Below the pieces are notes generated by a model that saw only the letters and a list, made by a program, of their open reading frames with translations, was not told where the DNA came from and made no database searches. From Lysobacter ciconiae (lineage in GTDB: Bacteria; Pseudomonadota; Gammaproteobacteria; Xanthomonadales; Xanthomonadaceae): a stretch of DNA of 64,000 nucleotides. Location: contig NZ_CP063656.1 in NCBI RefSeq assembly GCF_015209725.1, forward strand, positions 851,001-915,000, in the 5' to 3' direction. How positions within the stretch are numbered: the stretch's first letter is position 1; every line of letters begins with the position of its first letter. The position numbers were made by a program, and so were the translations under genes. Of this stretch, positions 63,170 to 64,000 are shown piece by piece.

Positions 63170-63577
63170 ATGACCCCACGCTCCATCTTCGTTGCGACAT
63201 CCCTGGCACTGGTTGTTGGTCTGGCCGCCTGCAGCGCGCCAGCCACGCCCGAGCAGCTGCCGTTTTTCGAGCCGGGCGTGGAGTTCACCGTCAACCAGGT
63301 GGGCACCGGATGCACGGCCGACGGCGCGTACCGGGCGAAGGTCAGCTGGGACGTCCCACCGTCGATGTCGTCCAAGATCGAGGTCCAGGTCGGCGATGAC
63401 CGCTCGGGCGTCTTTGCCCGCAGCAACGATGCCACCGGCAGCGAAGAGACCGGCGACTGGGTCCGCGACGGCACGCTGTTCGTGATGGTCGACCGCGATT
63501 CGAAGATGGTGCTGGCGGCATTGAAGGCCGGTGCGGGCAACTGCACGGCGCCGGCGGTGGAGACGGCCGGCGACTGA
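63170..63577 (+). CDS. hypothetical lipoprotein
   Basis: 135 residues. Lipobox LAAC in FVATSLALVVGLAACSAP. The mature domain of ~110 residues has beta-strand character (KIEVQVGDDRSGVFARS) and two cysteines (CTADGAY and NCTAP) that could form a disulfide. Function unknown. It is divergent from mgtE and convergent with ptsI. Confidence 0.72.
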   Translation: MTPRSIFVATSLALVVGLAACSAPATPEQLPFFEPGVEFTVNQVGTGCTADGAYRAKVSWDVPPSMSSKIEVQVGDDRSGVFARSNDATGSEETGDWVRDGTLFVMVDRDSKMVLAALKAGAGNCTAPAVETAGD

Positions 63578-63628
63578 CGCGTGACCGGCCCGCGACAGCC
63601 CGCGCCTGTCGGGGTGCGTGACCGGAAC

Positions 63629-64000
63629 CTAGCTGGCGAGCTGGCGCTGCATCCACTGCTCGATCTGGGCGCGGTCGCGGGCGCGCATCAATGACGGCGC
63701 GCTGGCCCGCAGCGCGTGCACGTCGCAGGAGCGGATCGTCCGGCGCACTTCCAGCAGGCTGCTGGGGTGCACGCTGAATTCCTCCAGCCCGAGCGCCAGC
63801 AACAGCGGACTGAAGCGCGCGTCGCCGGCGATCTCGCCGCACACCGATGCCGGGATCGCGTGCTTCTTCGCCAGCAGCAGCACGTCACGCATCACCCGCA
63901 GCACGGCCGGATGGAGCAGGGTGTGCAGCTCGCCGAGCGCATCGTTGTTGCGGTCGGCGGCCAGCAAATACTGGATCAGGTCGTTGGTGCCGATGGCGAC
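63629..64000 (-). CDS. ptsI: phosphoenolpyruvate-protein phosphotransferase (PTS enzyme I), 3' end
   Basis: The frame is open to the right edge of the window, giving 123 C-terminal residues. It starts in VAIGTNDLIQYLLAADRNND and includes LHPAVLRVMRDVLLLAKKH and SVCGEIAGD with the conserved Cys that acts as proton donor. These are the PEP-binding domain of enzyme I. Rather than PpsA, the SVCGEIAGD/GLEEFSVHPSSLLEVR pattern fits PtsI. Most of the gene lies beyond the window. Confidence 0.88.
   Translation of the reverse strand, partial: VAIGTNDLIQYLLAADRNNDALGELHTLLHPAVLRVMRDVLLLAKKHAIPASVCGEIAGDARFSPLLLALGLEEFSVHPSSLLEVRRTIRSCDVHALRASAPSLMRARDRAQIEQWMQRQLAS

Overview
The window is a high-GC chromosome segment from a gammaproteobacterium of the Xanthomonadaceae/Lysobacteraceae group (Lysobacter-, Luteimonas- or Stenotrophomonas-like). 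The evidence is the strong G/C third-position bias, the gene order pyrG-kdsA-eno-ftsB-ispD-ispF-truD-surE-pcm-nlpD with no rpoS after nlpD, the yhbY/rlmE-ftsH-folP and miaA-hfq-hflX-hflK-hflC-purA blocks, a Stenotrophomonas L1-like metallo-beta-lactamase, and mgtE next to ptsI. The species assignment is inference.

Layout. 1-16.5 kb holds mixed housekeeping and envelope genes: the 3' end of dbpA, a DMT exporter, a VOC protein, a periplasmic cyclophilin, a PHA depolymerase, a methyltransferase, a HemJ-like protein, a lipoprotein alkaline phosphatase, a DAACS symporter, an overlapping pair of L1-like metallo-beta-lactamase and NUDIX hydrolase, a hotdog thioesterase with a probable frameshift near its start, two NlpC/P60 peptidases, slyD, hutG and parE. 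16.8-31.9 kb is an almost unbroken plus-strand run: an Ala/Gln-rich secreted protein, CTP synthase, KDO8P synthase, enolase, FtsB, MEP-pathway enzymes, TruD, SurE, Pcm, a YqaA-like protein, NlpD, RlmE, FtsH and FolP. 32-38.7 kb holds miaA, hfq, hflX, hflK, hflC, a DUF2065 gene and purA, closed by a strong bidirectional terminator.

38.7-43.2 kb starts the accessory part: a PAAR-metallopeptidase gene overlapping a lipoprotein gene by ATGA (an orphan type VI effector/immunity candidate), an L,D-transpeptidase and a conserved hypothetical. 43.2-59.0 kb is a defence island. A novel acidic protein and a RapA-like SNF2 helicase are translationally coupled and lead directly into hsdM and hsdS. Next come an Abi-like gene that looks split by a one-base slip in a G run, hsdR, and a DUF262/HNH GmrSD-like nuclease, all on the plus strand. 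A minus-strand set follows: an unknown protein, a UDG-fold protein and an HTH regulator whose promoter is bracketed by direct repeats. No integrase, transposase or tRNA is visible at either edge.

59.2-64 kb returns to core-like genes: a VOC protein, two small lipoproteins, a DUF2254 membrane protein, mgtE and the 3' end of ptsI. No tRNA, rRNA, CRISPR array or insertion sequence was found.
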